From contig QXEO01000339.1 of NCBI GenBank assembly GCA_007115705.1, positions 494,684 through 558,683 on the forward strand: a stretch of 64,000 nucleotides of DNA, written 5' to 3'. The DNA is from Dactylis glomerata. Taxonomy: Eukaryota > Streptophyta > Magnoliopsida > Poales > Poaceae. The notes beneath the pieces are model-generated. The model was given only the letters and a program-made list of their open reading frames with translations, had not been told where the DNA came from and did not search any database. Positions 10,758 through 23,209 of the stretch are shown here, in pieces. Numbering within the stretch: position 1 is the first letter of the stretch; the number at the start of each line of letters is the position of its first letter. The position numbers and the translations under genes are program-made.

Positions 10758-11663
10758 TGTCCACTAAATGAGCTGCGCAGCAAGATTTCTAGCATGCAAA
10801 CTGATTACAAAGTCAGGCACGGCGCCCATCCATCTGGATGAGACTGCATTGTCCTGGTAGCCGAACTCGGCCAAAGTGTGGGCTACACTATTACAATTTC
10901 GACGACAGTGGATAAAATCTGCATGATCGAAATGCAGAAAAAATCAAACTACGAGCTTCTCGCATCAGAACTCCTGTATCCGCCAGGTCGCGGCTCCCAT
11001 TCTTGATAGCACTAACAAGAGTTGATGAATACGTTTCAAAAATCGCTCTGAAACGCCTGCCTGTGCTGCGCCTTCCATCGCTGCAATACAAGCTTCAGCT
11101 TCCCCAATGCAGGTGAGGTAACTTACCAGCTCCTGCTGCTACAAACTCCCCTCCTCATCCCTAATGACGTAGCCATAGGTGCCATTATTCAGCTCTGGGT
11201 AGAAAGCAGCGTCATAATTTAATCTGAATCTGCATCGTATCCGTTGGTTGCTGTGGTTCAGTATTGAACTCATAATGGTGAATCACTATTGAATGGCATA
11301 TCTCCTCTGTTGTCTTCAATTTCTCTCCCGCATTAATATTATTGCGTGCCGACCACCAGGTCCACAAAGTGATCGCCACGAGGTTCTTTCGATCTTTTGG
11401 CAAGGCTAGGATCTTGTCTACCACCGTGCTTGCGTTCTGGTAGTCCATAAGCTGCAGGCGAGTGTCTTCTAGGCCGAGGTTTCTCCATACTTTTTTCACG
11501 AATTTGCATTTGAGAAAAAATATGCCCGCCATCCTCATCTAACCGAAGGCAGACCGGGCATCTTGTATCCAAGTCCACCCCCTTGCGCTAGATATTCATC
11601 CGAGTGGGCAAGCTATTGTCTGCCAACCTCCATAAGAAAATTTTCACCTTCCCTGGTAATTCC
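10758..11663 (-). pseudogene. LINE D C-terminal part: zinc-binding and RNase H-like domains
   Basis: The first block (11663-11340) reads PGKVKIFLWRLADNSLPTRM, then DTRCPVCLRLDEDGGHIF, a zf-RVT domain, and TLWTWWSARNNIN. The second (about 11225-10860) is an RNase H-like domain with DAAFYPELNNGTYGYVIRD, SSTLVSAIKNGSRDLAD and CNSVAHTLAEFGY. Frameshifts separate the blocks. The 3' UTR runs to 10758, where the Mutator-type element interrupts it. RNase H would remove the RNA strand during element reverse transcription. The frame joins to 18252 once the copia element is taken out. Confidence 0.75.
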
Positions 11664-12079
11664 TGTTAGGATGATCTCCAACGTTCAAGGACCGAGTCCA
11701 ACGACTCGATCCGTTTCCACTCTCACGCGCCCTGATCGGGGGCGTCCACCTCATCTGGTTGGTGGGCCCCTGTCACCTGCGTATATAAAGAGTGGGAGCT
11801 GGCGGCACATGACACGAGGTTCGTCGTGCGCCGTTCTCCTCACCGATACTCCCTCCCGATCTAGGGTACCACGCAGTAGTGACGGGAAGCTTCACCGCCG
11901 CCATCCTCTCACCCTCCATGCTCACACCGTCGCCATCCCAATGGCATCGGGTTCGGGCTCTTCGAGCAAAGGTGCAGGTGACTCTCTTCTCTCTCTGATC
12001 TCCCTCTCTCTCTCAGATCACAAGTTCATTGATGCATAGACAGAGTTCATCACCGAAGTGTTCTAGTCTAGATACAACA
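11664..12079 (+). repeat. Copia element 5' LTR (416 bp)
   Basis: It runs from TGTTAGGATGATCTCC to CTAGATACAACA. A TATA box (GTATATAAAG) lies at 11781-11790. A (CT)n tract is near 11985-12018. Confidence 0.93.
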
Positions 12080-12080
12080 A

Positions 12081-12092
12081 TGGTATCAGAGC
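12081..12092 (+). other. Primer-binding site, initiator-Met tRNA
   Basis: TGGTATCAGAGC, one base after the 5' LTR, complementary to the 3' end of plant initiator methionine tRNA. Confidence 0.9.
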
Positions 12093-13432
12093 TGTTTTCT
12101 AGTTCTAGAGTTTTCGGTAGAGAAGAGAAATCAAAAGAGCAAACCCTAGACACCCCCACAGTACCCGATCCCCAAAAGAAAATCACAGAGGAAAAGCAAA
12201 AAGAAAACTCACCGGGTTTGAGCCTCGGGCTCGCCGGCAAAGAACACCGCCGTCTCCGGCCGCGTTTGTTCCGCTCGATTCCCGTGCGCATCCAGTGGAG
12301 GCTCGGGGAAGAAGAACCATGGGCAGTGGAGGGGCTTGCCTCCACCACGGCCGAAAGGGAAAGGCCCCCTTTGGGGGCAGAGGGCGTGCCGCTGTCCATC
12401 GCCAGTGAGCAGAGAGGGTCGCCGGTGCTGCGGTCTCCTCTGCGTGAAAGAGGAAGAGAAAGGGAAAAGAAAGGAGCCTCGCCGTCGAGCCGTCGCCGGC
12501 GGCCTCCGGCCATGGACGGGCTCAACCACCTCGAGCGCGGCAGATACTCTGCGAGACAGAGAGTGGGAGAGAGGAGGCGGGAAGAGCTCCACCACGCTGC
12601 CGTGTGGTGGCGTCGTCGCCGGCGACGCACCGGCGGCGCGCCGGCCGCAGGGGCTCGGCGGCCTTCTCCAGCCACCATCGAGAGAGGCGAGCAGAGAGTG
12701 GGAGAGGGATAGAATGGGGGCTAGGGTTTTGGGGTCCTGACCGTCGGGACGTTTTGACCAGGTGATCTGTGCGCTCGGCCGTCGGATTTCATCTGACGGT
12801 CGGGGGAGAGCGGCGGCTGCTGGCAGGGCCGTGGGCCGCACCCAGCTGGGCCGCAACAGGGAGCACCGGCTAGAAACTGCCGCACAGGGGCGCCCAGCGC
12901 GTAAAGAAGGCCATGGGCCGTGTTAGGCTGCGGGCCGAATAGGTTTTTTCTGCTATTTTTTTAACAGAAATAGTTTTAATTTTTTTTGTTCAGATTTTGA
13001 GCAAATTTCAAATAGTTTTCTCTATTCAAATTATTCCAACGAAAAATTTGTTTAGAGATTTCAAAAGTTACAGAAACATTTCTGAAAAGATTAAAGTTAA
13101 TAAATTTTAATTCATTTATTCCGCTGCAAATAGTTAAAAGTGTTATTTAAAGGTAAAAATGCCTAAAAGTGAGAATTAATTTTTTGAAAGATGTGATAAA
13201 GTGACTTTAAAGATGATTGTGATTCTGTTATTATATGACCAACGTTGTTATAGCATGATCATAATTTATTCATTGTATGATTAAATGGTGCATTTATCTC
13301 TATTTTTGCCAACGGTGATATAGTTTTAATTGCACAAATAGTTGTATGTGTTGATTTATACCAACGTTGGATTAATGCATGCAATTGTTTTGTTATCTCA
13401 CATCTTTGTGAATTTCAGGAGGCTACAATCTG
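12093..13432 (+). other. Copia element untranslated leader
   Basis: A long 1.3-kb leader between PBS and gag. The first 800 bases are GC-rich, so long frames are open on both strands (about 12013-12856) without any recognisable protein. The last 480 bases are AT-rich. A splice-acceptor-like TTTCAGG lies just before the gag start at 13433. Confidence 0.65.
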
Positions 13433-16400
13433 ATGAGTTGCCTCAAAGACGTTCCGACACTCAGGGGTGACAACTACACTGAGTGGAGGAAGAAAGTTGA
13501 TCTGGCTTTTGTCTGCGCTGAAGTCGACTGGGTTGTGGACACTCCACAGCCAGTCAAGCCGATAGGGCCGGTCAGAGATGCAAATGATGATGATGCTGCA
13601 TGGGATAAAAAGGAAAAGGACCATGCTCCAGTGGAGATGGCATATGTGCTAGAGAACCAAAAGTGGGTCAATGTAAACAAAAAGTGCATGGCCTTTATAA
13701 AGAACACGATTGAGAACGTCATTGCGGGCTCAATCGCAGAGTGCACTTCCGTTGGGGAGTTTCTGGAAAAGATAAAGAGCTAGTTCACTGGCTCTTCAAA
13801 GGTGTATGCTACCCAGCTGCTCAAACAACTGGTCACACAAAAGTACACAGGAGGTGCACATGGCATCAGGGAGCACATCTTGAGGATGAGCAACATGGCT
13901 TCTAAACTGAAGCCCATGGATGCTGATCTGGAACTAAAGCCTGCTCTGCTTGTTCACCTTGTCATGACTTCATTGCCTAAAGAGTTTGATAACTTTGTTA
14001 TCAACTACAACATGTCTCCCGACAAATGGGACTTAGACAAAATGATTTCCATGTGTGTGCAAGAGGAAGATAGGCTTAAAGCCTCAAATGGTGGTTCAAT
14101 AAACTATGTCAAGGACAATAGAAAAAGGAACTACCAGAACAACAATCAAGGTTCTCTCTCTAAGCCATATGGCAAAGGTCCCCAACAGTATCATCAGCCC
14201 ACTCTCCTAGTGGATAAAGACCAGTGTCTCCACTGCAAGAAGACTGGGCACTTCAAGAAAGACTGTCCAGAATGGCTCAAGTCCATAATGGCAAAGAAAG
14301 GTATAGATACAGTTTCTTTTGTAAATGAATCCCTGTATTCACAGTTTTCAAAATCTACTTGGTGGATTGACTCAGGTGCAACTGTTCATGTTGCAAATTC
14401 TTTACAGGGATTCCATTCGACAAGGACTATGCAAAGAAACGAAAGATGCATTGAAGTTGCGAATGGAGTTCAAGCAGACGTTGAAGCTATTGGCGACATC
14501 TCCTTGGAGTTAGCTGATGGCTTTTCGATTCTACTTAGAGATGTTTTATTTGTTCCTTTGCTTCACAGAAACTTAATAAGTGTATCACGTTTGGATAAAG
14601 ACAGTTATGAGTGTTATTTTGCACACGGCAAGTGTGCCATATGGTTTAAAGATGCTTGTGTGGGTACTGCTTTACTTCACAACGAGCTTTATTTGTTATC
14701 CTTACGTGAAAAGTGCATTCTGTGTGTAATGTGAATGAACAAACTTCCTTGTTGAACAAAGATCAAAAGAAAAGAAAAAGAACTCATGACTCGTCGAAGT
14801 TATGGCACTGTCAATTAGGCCATATTTCGAGGGGAAGAATCGAAAACCTCGTTAAAAATGATATTCTTCCTCCGTTAGAGTTCTCCGATATAGAACAATG
14901 CATAGATTGCATAAAAGGAAAGTATGTAAAGCAAATTAAAAAGGGTGCAAACCGAAGTACAGCAACACTAGAAATAATTCACACTGATATTTGTGGACCA
15001 TTTTCTGTGAAAAGTGTGGATGGCTATGACTTGTTCATAACATTCACAGATGATTACTCCCGATATGGTTATATTTGTCCAATTAAAGAAATGTCTGAAG
15101 CATTGGATAAATTTAAAATATTCAAAGCAGAAGTTGAAAATCAGCATGATAATAGAATTAAAATAGTCCGGTCCGACCGTGGAGGGGAGTACTATGGTCG
15201 GCACACTCCATATGGTCAAGTACCTGGACCTTTTGCAAGGTTCTTAAAGGAAAATGGAATACTCGCCCAGTATTCTATATCGGGTGAACCTCAGCAAAAT
15301 GAAGTAGCTGAAAGGCACAACCGTACTCTTATGGATATGGTGCGCAGTATGATGAGTTATTCCACCCTGCCATTGGGATTATGGATGGAGGCACTTAAAA
15401 CCGCCATTCACATTCTCAACAGAGTACCAAGCAAGTCGGTGCCCAAAACACCGTACGAGTTGTGGACAGGGAGAGTTCCCTCCCTACGCCACTTGAGGGT
15501 CTGGGGGAGCCCAGCTGAGGCAAAAGTATTTAATACAAATATTGCAAAGTTAGACCCCAAAACAGTAACTTGCCACTTCATTGGCTATCCTGACAGATCA
15601 AAAGGTTATCGTTTCTACTGTCCAGACAAATACACAAAGTTTGTAGAAATGAGACATGCAGTCTTCTTGGAGGACGAACTGATGAGGGGGAGCATGGTAG
15701 CTCAGAAAATTGATCTTGAGGAGAAGAGGGTGCATGCACCTAATCCGATGATTCAGGAGCCATTTTTCTCGCTACCTGTTGTGCCTGCACCAACAATCCC
15801 TAAGGTTGCAGTGCAAGCACCTGTTGTAACTCCACCCATGACAACAAGGTGTGAAGATTCGGAACCTGTCCGTCAGGAGCCGACTGAACCCTTTGTTGAG
15901 CATGAAAAGGAGCTGCAGCAGCCACCTTTAATAGATGTACCCGAAGTTGAGGTACATAATGAGCCAGAGAATGAGGCCCTGAGAAGGTCCAAAAGAGTTA
16001 AGAAATCAGCTATTTCTACTGATTATAAAGTTTATAATACAGAAACAGTTCATATGGAAGGTGATCCCACTTCATATGAAGAAGCTATGGGAGGCCCCAA
16101 CTCATCGAAGTGGCTAGAGGCCATGTAAGATGAAATGAGGTCGATGAGTTCCAACAATGTTTGGGACTTAGAGGAAATTCCCAAAGGAGCCAAAACAGTA
16201 GTCTGTAAATGGGCCTACAAATCAAAGTATGACTCTAACGGGAATATAGAAAAGTATAAAGCGCGTCTAGTGGCAAAAGGATTTACACAAAGAGAAGGGG
16301 TAGATTACAATGAGACATTTTCTCCAGTCTCATGTAAGGATTCCTTCAGAATCATAATGGCACTAGTTGCACATTTTGATTTAGAGTTGCATCAAATGGA

Positions 16401-17633
16401 TGTAAAGACGGCATTTCTAAATGGAGATTTAGAAGAAAAAGTTTACATGAAACAACCCAAGGATTTTTTCATGGAGGGGAAGGAACACATGGGATGCCGT
16501 CTAAAGAAATCCATTTATGGATTAAAGCAAGCCTCTAGACAGTGGTATCTAAAGTTTAATGATACTATTAAAAGATTTGGATTTCAAGAAAACATCGAGG
16601 ACAACTGCATTTATGCAAAGTTTAAAAGTGGAAAATATATTTTCCTAATCTTGTATGTGGATGATATCCTGCTTGCTAGCAGTGATGTTAGTCTTCTGCG
16701 AGAAACAAAGAAGTTTTTGTCCTTAAACTTTGACATGAAAGATCTTGGTGAAGCTTCATATGTTTTGGGCATAGAAATTCACCGAGATAGAAAGAATGGA
16801 GTGTTAGGACTATCACAGAAGGCATATTTAGAAAAGGTTCTAATTAAGTATAATATGCATAAGAGTAATGCCACACCTGCTCCTATACTCAAGGGCGACA
16901 GTTTTGGGGAATATCAATGCCCCAAGAATCAATATGAGATCGATCAAATGAAAGCAGTACCATACGCTTCGGCTGTTGGAAGCTTACAGTATGCACAAGT
17001 GTGCACTCACCCTGACTTAGCTTTTATCACCGGGGTACTCGGTAGATATCAGTCAAATCCAGGTATAGAGCACTGGAAGATGGTAAAGAAAGTATTGCAT
17101 TATGTGCAAGGCACAAAAGACCTCATGCTAACCTACAGAAGATCTGATTCCCTATAGATAAAAGGGTATTCAGATGGAGATTATGCGGGAGACAAAGATG
17201 AAAGAAAGTCCACAACAGGATATGTGTTCACTCTCGCAGGAGGGGCTATTTCGTGGAGAAGCTGCAAATAGACGATAGTTGCATCATCCACGATGTATGC
17301 CGAATTTATAGCATGTTTTGAGGCCACGAATCAGGTGTTATGGCTTAAGAAATTTATACCCGACTTGAAAGTGGTGGATTGTACTGACAAACCAAAAAGA
17401 TGTACTGTGACAACCAGCCTGCAGTATTTTATGCTCACAACAACAGGTCGAGTAAAGCTACCAGACCAATAGAAGTAAAGTATTATGTTGTGAAAGATAA
17501 AATCCAGGATCAAACTATAAGTCTCGAGCATATAAGGACAAAGGATATGCTTGCGGATCCGCTAACGAAAGGCTTACCACCCAATGTGTTCAAGGAACAC
17601 TTAGCCGGCATGGGTTTAATGGCAAGCCTATGA
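13433..17633 (+). pseudogene. Copia gag-pol polyprotein, multiply interrupted
   Basis: Gag starts at ATG 13433 (MSCLKDVPTLRGDNYTEW). A zinc knuckle CLHCKKTGHFKKDC lies near 14226, protease WWIDSGATVHVANS near 14360, integrase with the zinc motif LWHCQLGHISRGRI near 14800 and HTDICGPFSVKS after it. Reverse transcriptase follows with DVKTAFLNGDLEEKVYM near 16400 and YVDDILLAS near 16655, then RNase H ending with DMLADPLTKGLP near 17550. Breaks are a TAG at 13781, a frameshift at about 14720, a TAA at 16126, TAGs at 17155 and 17269, and a frameshift at about 17395. Active-site motifs are intact, so decay is recent. It would encode proteins for element replication in the cytoplasm and integration in the nucleus. 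Confidence 0.92.
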
Positions 17634-17805
17634 TTCCTGGATCATAAGAGGCCCGAAAGTAACAGAATTTGTTTCAAAACAAAAAAGTGTATAGTGGCTG
17701 TCTGATTCTATCGGCAATTGAGCTGTGACAATGAAACATGCTCTATGTACTGATCCGTGATGAAACGAGTAAAGTGTAAAGTTAAACTTAAAAGTAAAGT
17801 TGAGA

Positions 17806-17818
17806 TCAAGGGGGAGAA
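17806..17818 (+). other. Polypurine tract of the copia element
   Basis: ATCAAGGGGGAGAA directly before the 3' LTR; it would prime plus-strand DNA synthesis. Confidence 0.85.
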
Positions 17819-18246
17819 TGTTAGGATGATCTCCAACGTTCAAGGACCGAGTCCAACGACTCAATCCGTTTCCCCTCTCACGCGCCCTGATCGGGGGCGT
17901 CCAACCTCATCTGGTTGGTGGGCCCCTGTCACCTGCGTATATAAAGAGGTGGGAGCCGGCGGCACATGACACGAGGTTCGTCGTGCGCCATTCTCTGCAC
18001 CGATACTCCCTCCCGATCTAGGGTACCATGCAGTAGTGACGGGATGCTTCACCGCTGCCATCCTCTCACCCTCCACGCTCACACCGACGCCATCCCAATG
18101 GCATCGGGTTTGGGCTCTTCGAGCCAAGGTGCAGGTGACTCTCTTCTCTCTCTGATCTCCCTCTCTCTCTCTCTCTCTCTCAGATCACAAGTTCATTGAT
18201 GCATAGACAGAGTTCATCACCGAAGTGTTCTAGTCTAGATACAACA
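17819..18246 (+). repeat. Copia element 3' LTR (428 bp)
   Basis: It matches the 5' LTR end to end. It is 12 bp longer, mainly because the CT tract near 18160-18182 has expanded. The TATA box is at 17938-17945. Confidence 0.93.
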
Positions 18247-18251
18247 ATTCC

Positions 18252-18428
18252 ATGCTCCAAAGCTTTTTCCATCTGTTGCAGGCGTTCAGGGTGATCGACG
18301 AAAGTGCCTACATCACGGTTAAGTTTGGCATCCATGCTGCTAATACCCAATCTGTAAGCTTGCTATCTAGATGCCATGCGATACAGTCCTCCATATCCGG
18401 GCGCACTTGTATTGATAGAGTAATATTG
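18252..18428 (-). pseudogene. LINE D segment between copia and Maximus-like insertions
   Basis: On the minus strand it reads ILSIQVRPDMEDCIAWHLDS-type residues (as ITLSIQVRPDMEDCIAWH), then LTDWVLAAWMPNL. This is the linker before the zinc-binding domain of plant LINE ORF2. It continues the frame from 44071 after TATTG is counted once, and joins 11663 after ATTCC is counted once. These joins are the strongest evidence for one split LINE. Confidence 0.8.
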
Positions 18429-18770
18429 TGAAAGGATCTATAAGTGAATAGGATCTTTTTCAATTTTATGGCTTGACACAAAGTAAATTCACTAGATGTG
18501 CAACTAGATCAATTTCCTATAAGTGACAAGCATGCAAGTAAACAAGTAACTAGCAAGTTACAAGTAAGGGAAAGAAATAACCGAAGAGTGGAGACCGGAG
18601 ACACAAGGATGTATTCCCGCAGTTCCTTCCTTTTAAGGGGAAGTACGTCTACGTTGGAGAGGTGTGGTGACACGGAGTCAACCAATGCCATGGAGGCTCA
18701 CATTGTTCTCCGGTGAGCAAGCCACAGAGGCTAGCTCGTTTCCACTAAGCGGTGGTATCGGAGAACCAAC
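18429..18770 (-). repeat. Maximus-like 3' LTR, distal piece
   Basis: It matches the end of the LTR at 42887-44065 (for example TTTTCAATTTTATGGCTTGA) and is cut at 18770 by the large-LTR element. The rest of the LTR is at 27228-28030. Compared with the other LTR, about 30 bp near the end are lost. Confidence 0.9.
18766..18770. other. Target-site duplication CCAAC of the large-LTR element
   Basis: CCAAC is repeated at 27228-27232. The uninterrupted LTR near 43260 has GAGGAACCAACCGAAACCC with a single copy, which proves the insertion point. Confidence 0.93.
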
Positions 18771-21700
18771 TGTAACGCCCCAAAATCGGCACCTTGCAGA
18801 TCATAGCGATCACGCCACAATCTACATGATGTCGCTTTGGAAACGCACCACCAAGCGCCTCGTGCACGTTGTAGCGTGCACGCGATGCGGGTGGAATCGA
18901 GTAGCAACAGTCACACAAGTTCATGATGGAACCCACAAAAGAATATATAATAACCACGAAGACTCCACGAGTCAAAATATCCAAATATACATACAAAGAT
19001 CCAACTCATTCATAAAGCAAAATAGTATCCGAGTACGGACAAGAATACAAATGGGCCTAAGAGGCCTGAAGATAAACGATGGCATCCAAACCCTGCCCAG
19101 GCCAAGCCAGAAGGGTAACCTTGCTAACGTCGTCGCTCCCATACCTGTGAAGATCGGGCCATCGGTTGCCGAAAAAGGAGGGAGAAAGAGAAAGGAAAAA
19201 GAAGAAAAACGAGGGTGAGTACCGAGGCACGTACTCGCGAGACTGGAATTCAGCTGTGCTCGCCTACAGGCTATATGGTGGACTTAGCGGCAACAAAAGA
19301 ACTTTACTACAGAGACACTAAAACTTTCGTCTAGATAGAATAAGATAAGAGAGCGCATAAATGAACCAACTAGATACTAACACCAAACATAACCCAGCCG
19401 ATGAATCACCTCCTCGTGACCAAACAAAGAAGCAAGTATCAAAGGCACTCACACGGTTACCAAGTTTTATTGCAGGTTTATTGTTGTAGTTCTGCTAGCT
19501 TACTACACAAGTTTATTACTATTGAAATAGCAGGTGCAAGTTGTTCTATGATCGAGTAGTACAGCTCCAAGTCATCCATAACCGCGGACACGGCTTTTCG
19601 AAAAGATTTAACCCTGCAGGGGTGCCCAAATGTACCCACACGTACGATCAATCCTTCTGGCAAGTCTCGCACCCTTAATAAAAATAGGTGCGCCATTAGG
19701 ATAGTCACGACTCGCACTCTCCTTCACTACAAACAAGTCCAGAAAGCCACCTAACTAAGTTGAACCCGTATCGAGAGTCCGGCCGAATCTCCGAACGGAC
19801 TTAGCTATTTGCGCCGGCGCTACATAATGGGCTGGAACCTCACACTGGGGAGGGTGCCCACCTGCAGTCGTCCCGCACCTACACGAGCGTGCAGAAACAA
19901 AGGGGTTACAAGGCACTCTTGGGCTTCCCCCAAAGTAAATCGGACCATAAGATACAGGCTGCACGCCCGATAAGAACCAAATGGAAACACATCGAACTAG
20001 TTGTGGCCACTGGACAAGTACGTAGATTCCGGCAGTGTCAAGGGGAGGCCCGCAAACGTACCCACGTGTGGTTAGAGCGCTCAGTCTCAGAACAGTTTAT
20101 GCGATCTCGGGGTCCTAGGGGACACAAGTGAGCCATCGTAAAACGGGCAAAAATGACTCACCGATGCCTCTGCTTAATTCAATTTTAAGTATTAACATTA
20201 AAGTAAGCCATGATTATCTCCAACAACATATATCCATAAATTAGAGCATGTGATAACTTTCCCAACCCAAAGATAAAACAACTCCAACAACCTGAAGATG
20301 CCTACGACTCGCAAGGCCAACTCGAACAACAAGCACACAGGTAATAGGATGTATGGAAGGTTCTATGGCTTTGCTTTGGATAAACATGTGGATAGAACAC
20401 GTGACTCAAACAAAGCATCGCGACTCAAGGCTAGAATATAGAGCCAGCGAGAGCAAAAATGTTAAATGGGTAGAGAGAAAAGGGCTCGCCTGCGAAGAAG
20501 AACACCCGAAGAACTTGTCGTTGCACACATCACCACGAAGCGTCCTATCCGAGAAGAAGCAAATCACTACAACAAATAACGGATGCAACTTACTACTACG
20601 ACAAAAGAATCGGTATGATCATGTGAAGCATGTATGCATGACATGGCAATTATGATGCAAAGCAACCTATTCAAATTAAGCGGAATCAGAATCCCGACAC
20701 ACACATATATGGTTCAATTTGTTTTACTACGCGACAATTTAAATGTTTGTTAGCATGGCAAGACAAGGCATGCGTGATCTACACCAAAGTTAAATGAAGT
20801 GGGGAAACCATATTTGGTACTTCCCAAATACTCCATATGTTGTTTATTAGATGAGATGCAAATTACCATGAAAACTACATGATGCAAGATGCAAACAAGT
20901 ATAAGGACGGCATAATTAGGTTCTATGCATTTTTTTGATACAAATTCATATAAAATACGTTTTATTCTGAGTTACGAATCAAAAGATATGATTTATACAA
21001 GATTCAAACACTTGCAGGAATTTTCAGGGAAATAGAAAAACTCGCTGGAACTTTTCTCACCCAGATTAAAAGTAGCCTGCGCAGCTGACAACGGGACCCG
21101 GGCGCTGATTGGGACGATGATGATGTATGGAACGCTGAGGTGGCACCGGTCGGACCTGACGACTGGGTCCTACCTGTCAGGACCGGAAAAGAAACAAAAA
21201 GTGGCGTTTTTCAGCCGGAGTGGGGTATCGAACCCAAGATCTCTATATCGAGGGCAAAGAAATGAACCTGTAGGTCTAGCAATCAGATGTTGTCTTTCAT
21301 GGGACGCTAGTATAGTTGAACCAGATTGGTCGGAACCTGCAAGTGGAGAACACAGATCCAATCAAGCAGACAAAGCTGCATACACGAAACTAGAAACGTC
21401 CTTCATCGGTCGTGGTTTTGCGCGGAAACGACGATGGAGAGGAGGATGCCTGCGGGAATCTCACCAGGATGGTGCTGGGTTAGCTGAACGGACGGACACG
21501 AGATGAGGCACGGATGAGGTCGACGGAAGAGGCGGTCAGAGGGCGCCGAAGACGAGGGAGTCACGGAAGTCACCGAGCTCGGCCGGAGAAAGACATGGCC
21601 GTGCCCGCGCTTGGCGAGGAGACGCTCGGGCGCGAGCAGCGACGGCCAGACGTGGATGACAAAGAGCGACGGGAGCTGCGCAGCCGGGCGTCCAAGGCGA

Positions 21701-22787
21701 GCGGCAGGCGTCGGGGCGGACGGAGACGACGTAGCCTGCAGGGCGCGGCTGCCGGAGCTCATGACGGACGCGCGCGTATGAAAGCTGAGCACTTTGTGAT
21801 GCGGCGGAACGCACGCCGGCATCATGGAGAGCTTGGCGGTGAGATGAGCGTCGAGGACGATGGCGTCGCGCACGGTGCGCATCCGCGCGGTTCCTTAGGC
21901 GAGGAGTACTGGGGTGTCTAGGCACGTCTTCTAGGAGCGTCGGAGCGGTGCGAGATGGACAGGAACGGCGGGGCGTCAGGGATGAGCTTCAGGAGGCCGA
22001 GCTGCACGTGCTCATGCTCGTGCACGAGATGGTTCTGGAGGCGAGCTCGGCTACTGGCGGCATGGTGGTCGAGCTTGGGTTGAGGATCAGATGGAGAAGG
22101 CCGACGTGAGCGGCGGGAACGCCGTGGATGCAGGGCTTGCACGTGCTGCAGAGGAAGGTGGGGAGGTAGGAGAGCGAGGCACTCGCTTGAACAGAAGCGG
22201 CGGCGCATAGAGGACTCACTAGGGTTGCAGGCTAGGGTCTCACAGGTTTTTATAGGGGAAGGAGAGCTGCTGGGAGCCGTCCCATCAAACGATGGTTGAC
22301 GTGGCTACTGCCGATGATACGCCGTACAACTTCGAGAAAGAAGACAAAATAGAAGAAGAAAGGAGGGCTGCCGGGATGGGCTTGGAGTGGTCAACGAGCC
22401 AGATCAGATGGCGGACTGGGCTGCTTTTCTTCTTATTCTCCTTTTTTTTGGAAACTCCTTCTTCATTTCTTGCAGCATTCTGTAGAGAGAAGAAGAGGAG
22501 GGTTTGGAAAGATTTGCAAACAGGTTATAAAACTTGATTTTGATTTAAAACAATTCTTCAAAGTTTGCAAGTATTAAAGTTTTAGTTTTAATTTAAACTA
22601 AGAAAAGAACAAGAGGGTTTATTAAAACCATACAAGAGAAAATAAGAAATAGTTTGTACCAAATAAATTTAAGTTTTTAACAACAACATGCCAGGTGATT
22701 GATGTATGAGGATGCATGACGTCAAGATGACGCGAAAAAGAAAATAACAAGCAATTATCTAATAGGGTATTTTTCTGGGTCGTTACA
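18771..22787 (-). repeat. LARD-like element 3' LTR (left copy)
   Basis: About 4,017 bp. A TATA-like box (CTATAAAAACC, minus strand) is at about 22245-22255. The GC-rich part at 21400-22210 has open frames on both strands without known domains; the same frames occur in the other LTR because the copies are nearly identical. Confidence 0.88.
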
Positions 22788-23209
22788 ATCGACACCACTA
22801 ACAAGGGATCTCGCCCCGAGATCCATGCTCGTGTAGCAGAAGAGTTGGTTAGACTATCGGATCTTCTTCCACCGTGTTGATCTTCGCGACACCACTAACA
22901 AGAGGTTTCTTCTCATGTTGACGATGATGACCAACTGAAGAACGGACCTATTTGGATAAAAGGCAAGAAATCGTCCACCCACGTGGGAACCTAACACTTG
23001 AAGAAGAAGGCAAGAGAGAACTCAAAACTCGTAAAGGTAAGAGAAGAAAGCAAAGAAGGTAAGGAGAAAAATACAGACTACTTAGATCTATCCAACACAT
23101 TTTTAGCAAAATAGCTTTGACACTAGACTCAACAATGTCCGTTGGCAAGGTTAACCTACAGGCAGACTGGACCCACGGGTATCGATAAAACCTGGGCTCT
23201 GATACCACT
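22788..23209 (-). other. LARD-like element internal domain, 422 bp, non-coding
   Basis: No frame of note and no gag or pol motif. It holds GACACCACTAACAAG twice (22791 and about 22890) and purine-rich DNA at 22980-23070. Confidence 0.85.
23194..23207 (-). other. Primer-binding site of the LARD-like element
   Basis: On the minus strand TGGTATCAGAGCCC, two bases from the 5' LTR, complementary to initiator-Met tRNA. It fixes the transcription direction as minus. Confidence 0.88.

Larger units (their letters stand above)
11664..18246 (+). mobile_element. Copia-type LTR retrotransposon, complete but dead
   Basis: It is 6,583 bp with LTRs at both ends, duplication ATTCC (11659-11663 and 18247-18251), PBS, PPT and a gag-pol in the order protease, integrase, reverse transcriptase, RNase H, which defines the Ty1/copia superfamily. 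The LTRs differ by roughly 14 substitutions plus a CT-repeat length change over about 416 bp, so insertion is fairly recent (about a million years on the usual grass LTR rate). The polyprotein has at least four stops and two frameshifts. It is inserted in LINE D between its reverse transcriptase and zinc-binding domains. Confidence 0.93.

Noticed and set aside
12013..12856. Long open frames on both strands in the copia leader
   Set aside because: They overlap each other in a GC-rich leader, lack any recognised domain, and sit between PBS and gag where no separate gene is expected.
21403..22208. Open frames of 100-160 codons in the left large LTR, repeated at 25845-26364
   Set aside because: They recur in both LTRs simply because the LTRs are near-identical; overlapping frames on both strands and no known domain point to GC-rich chance.
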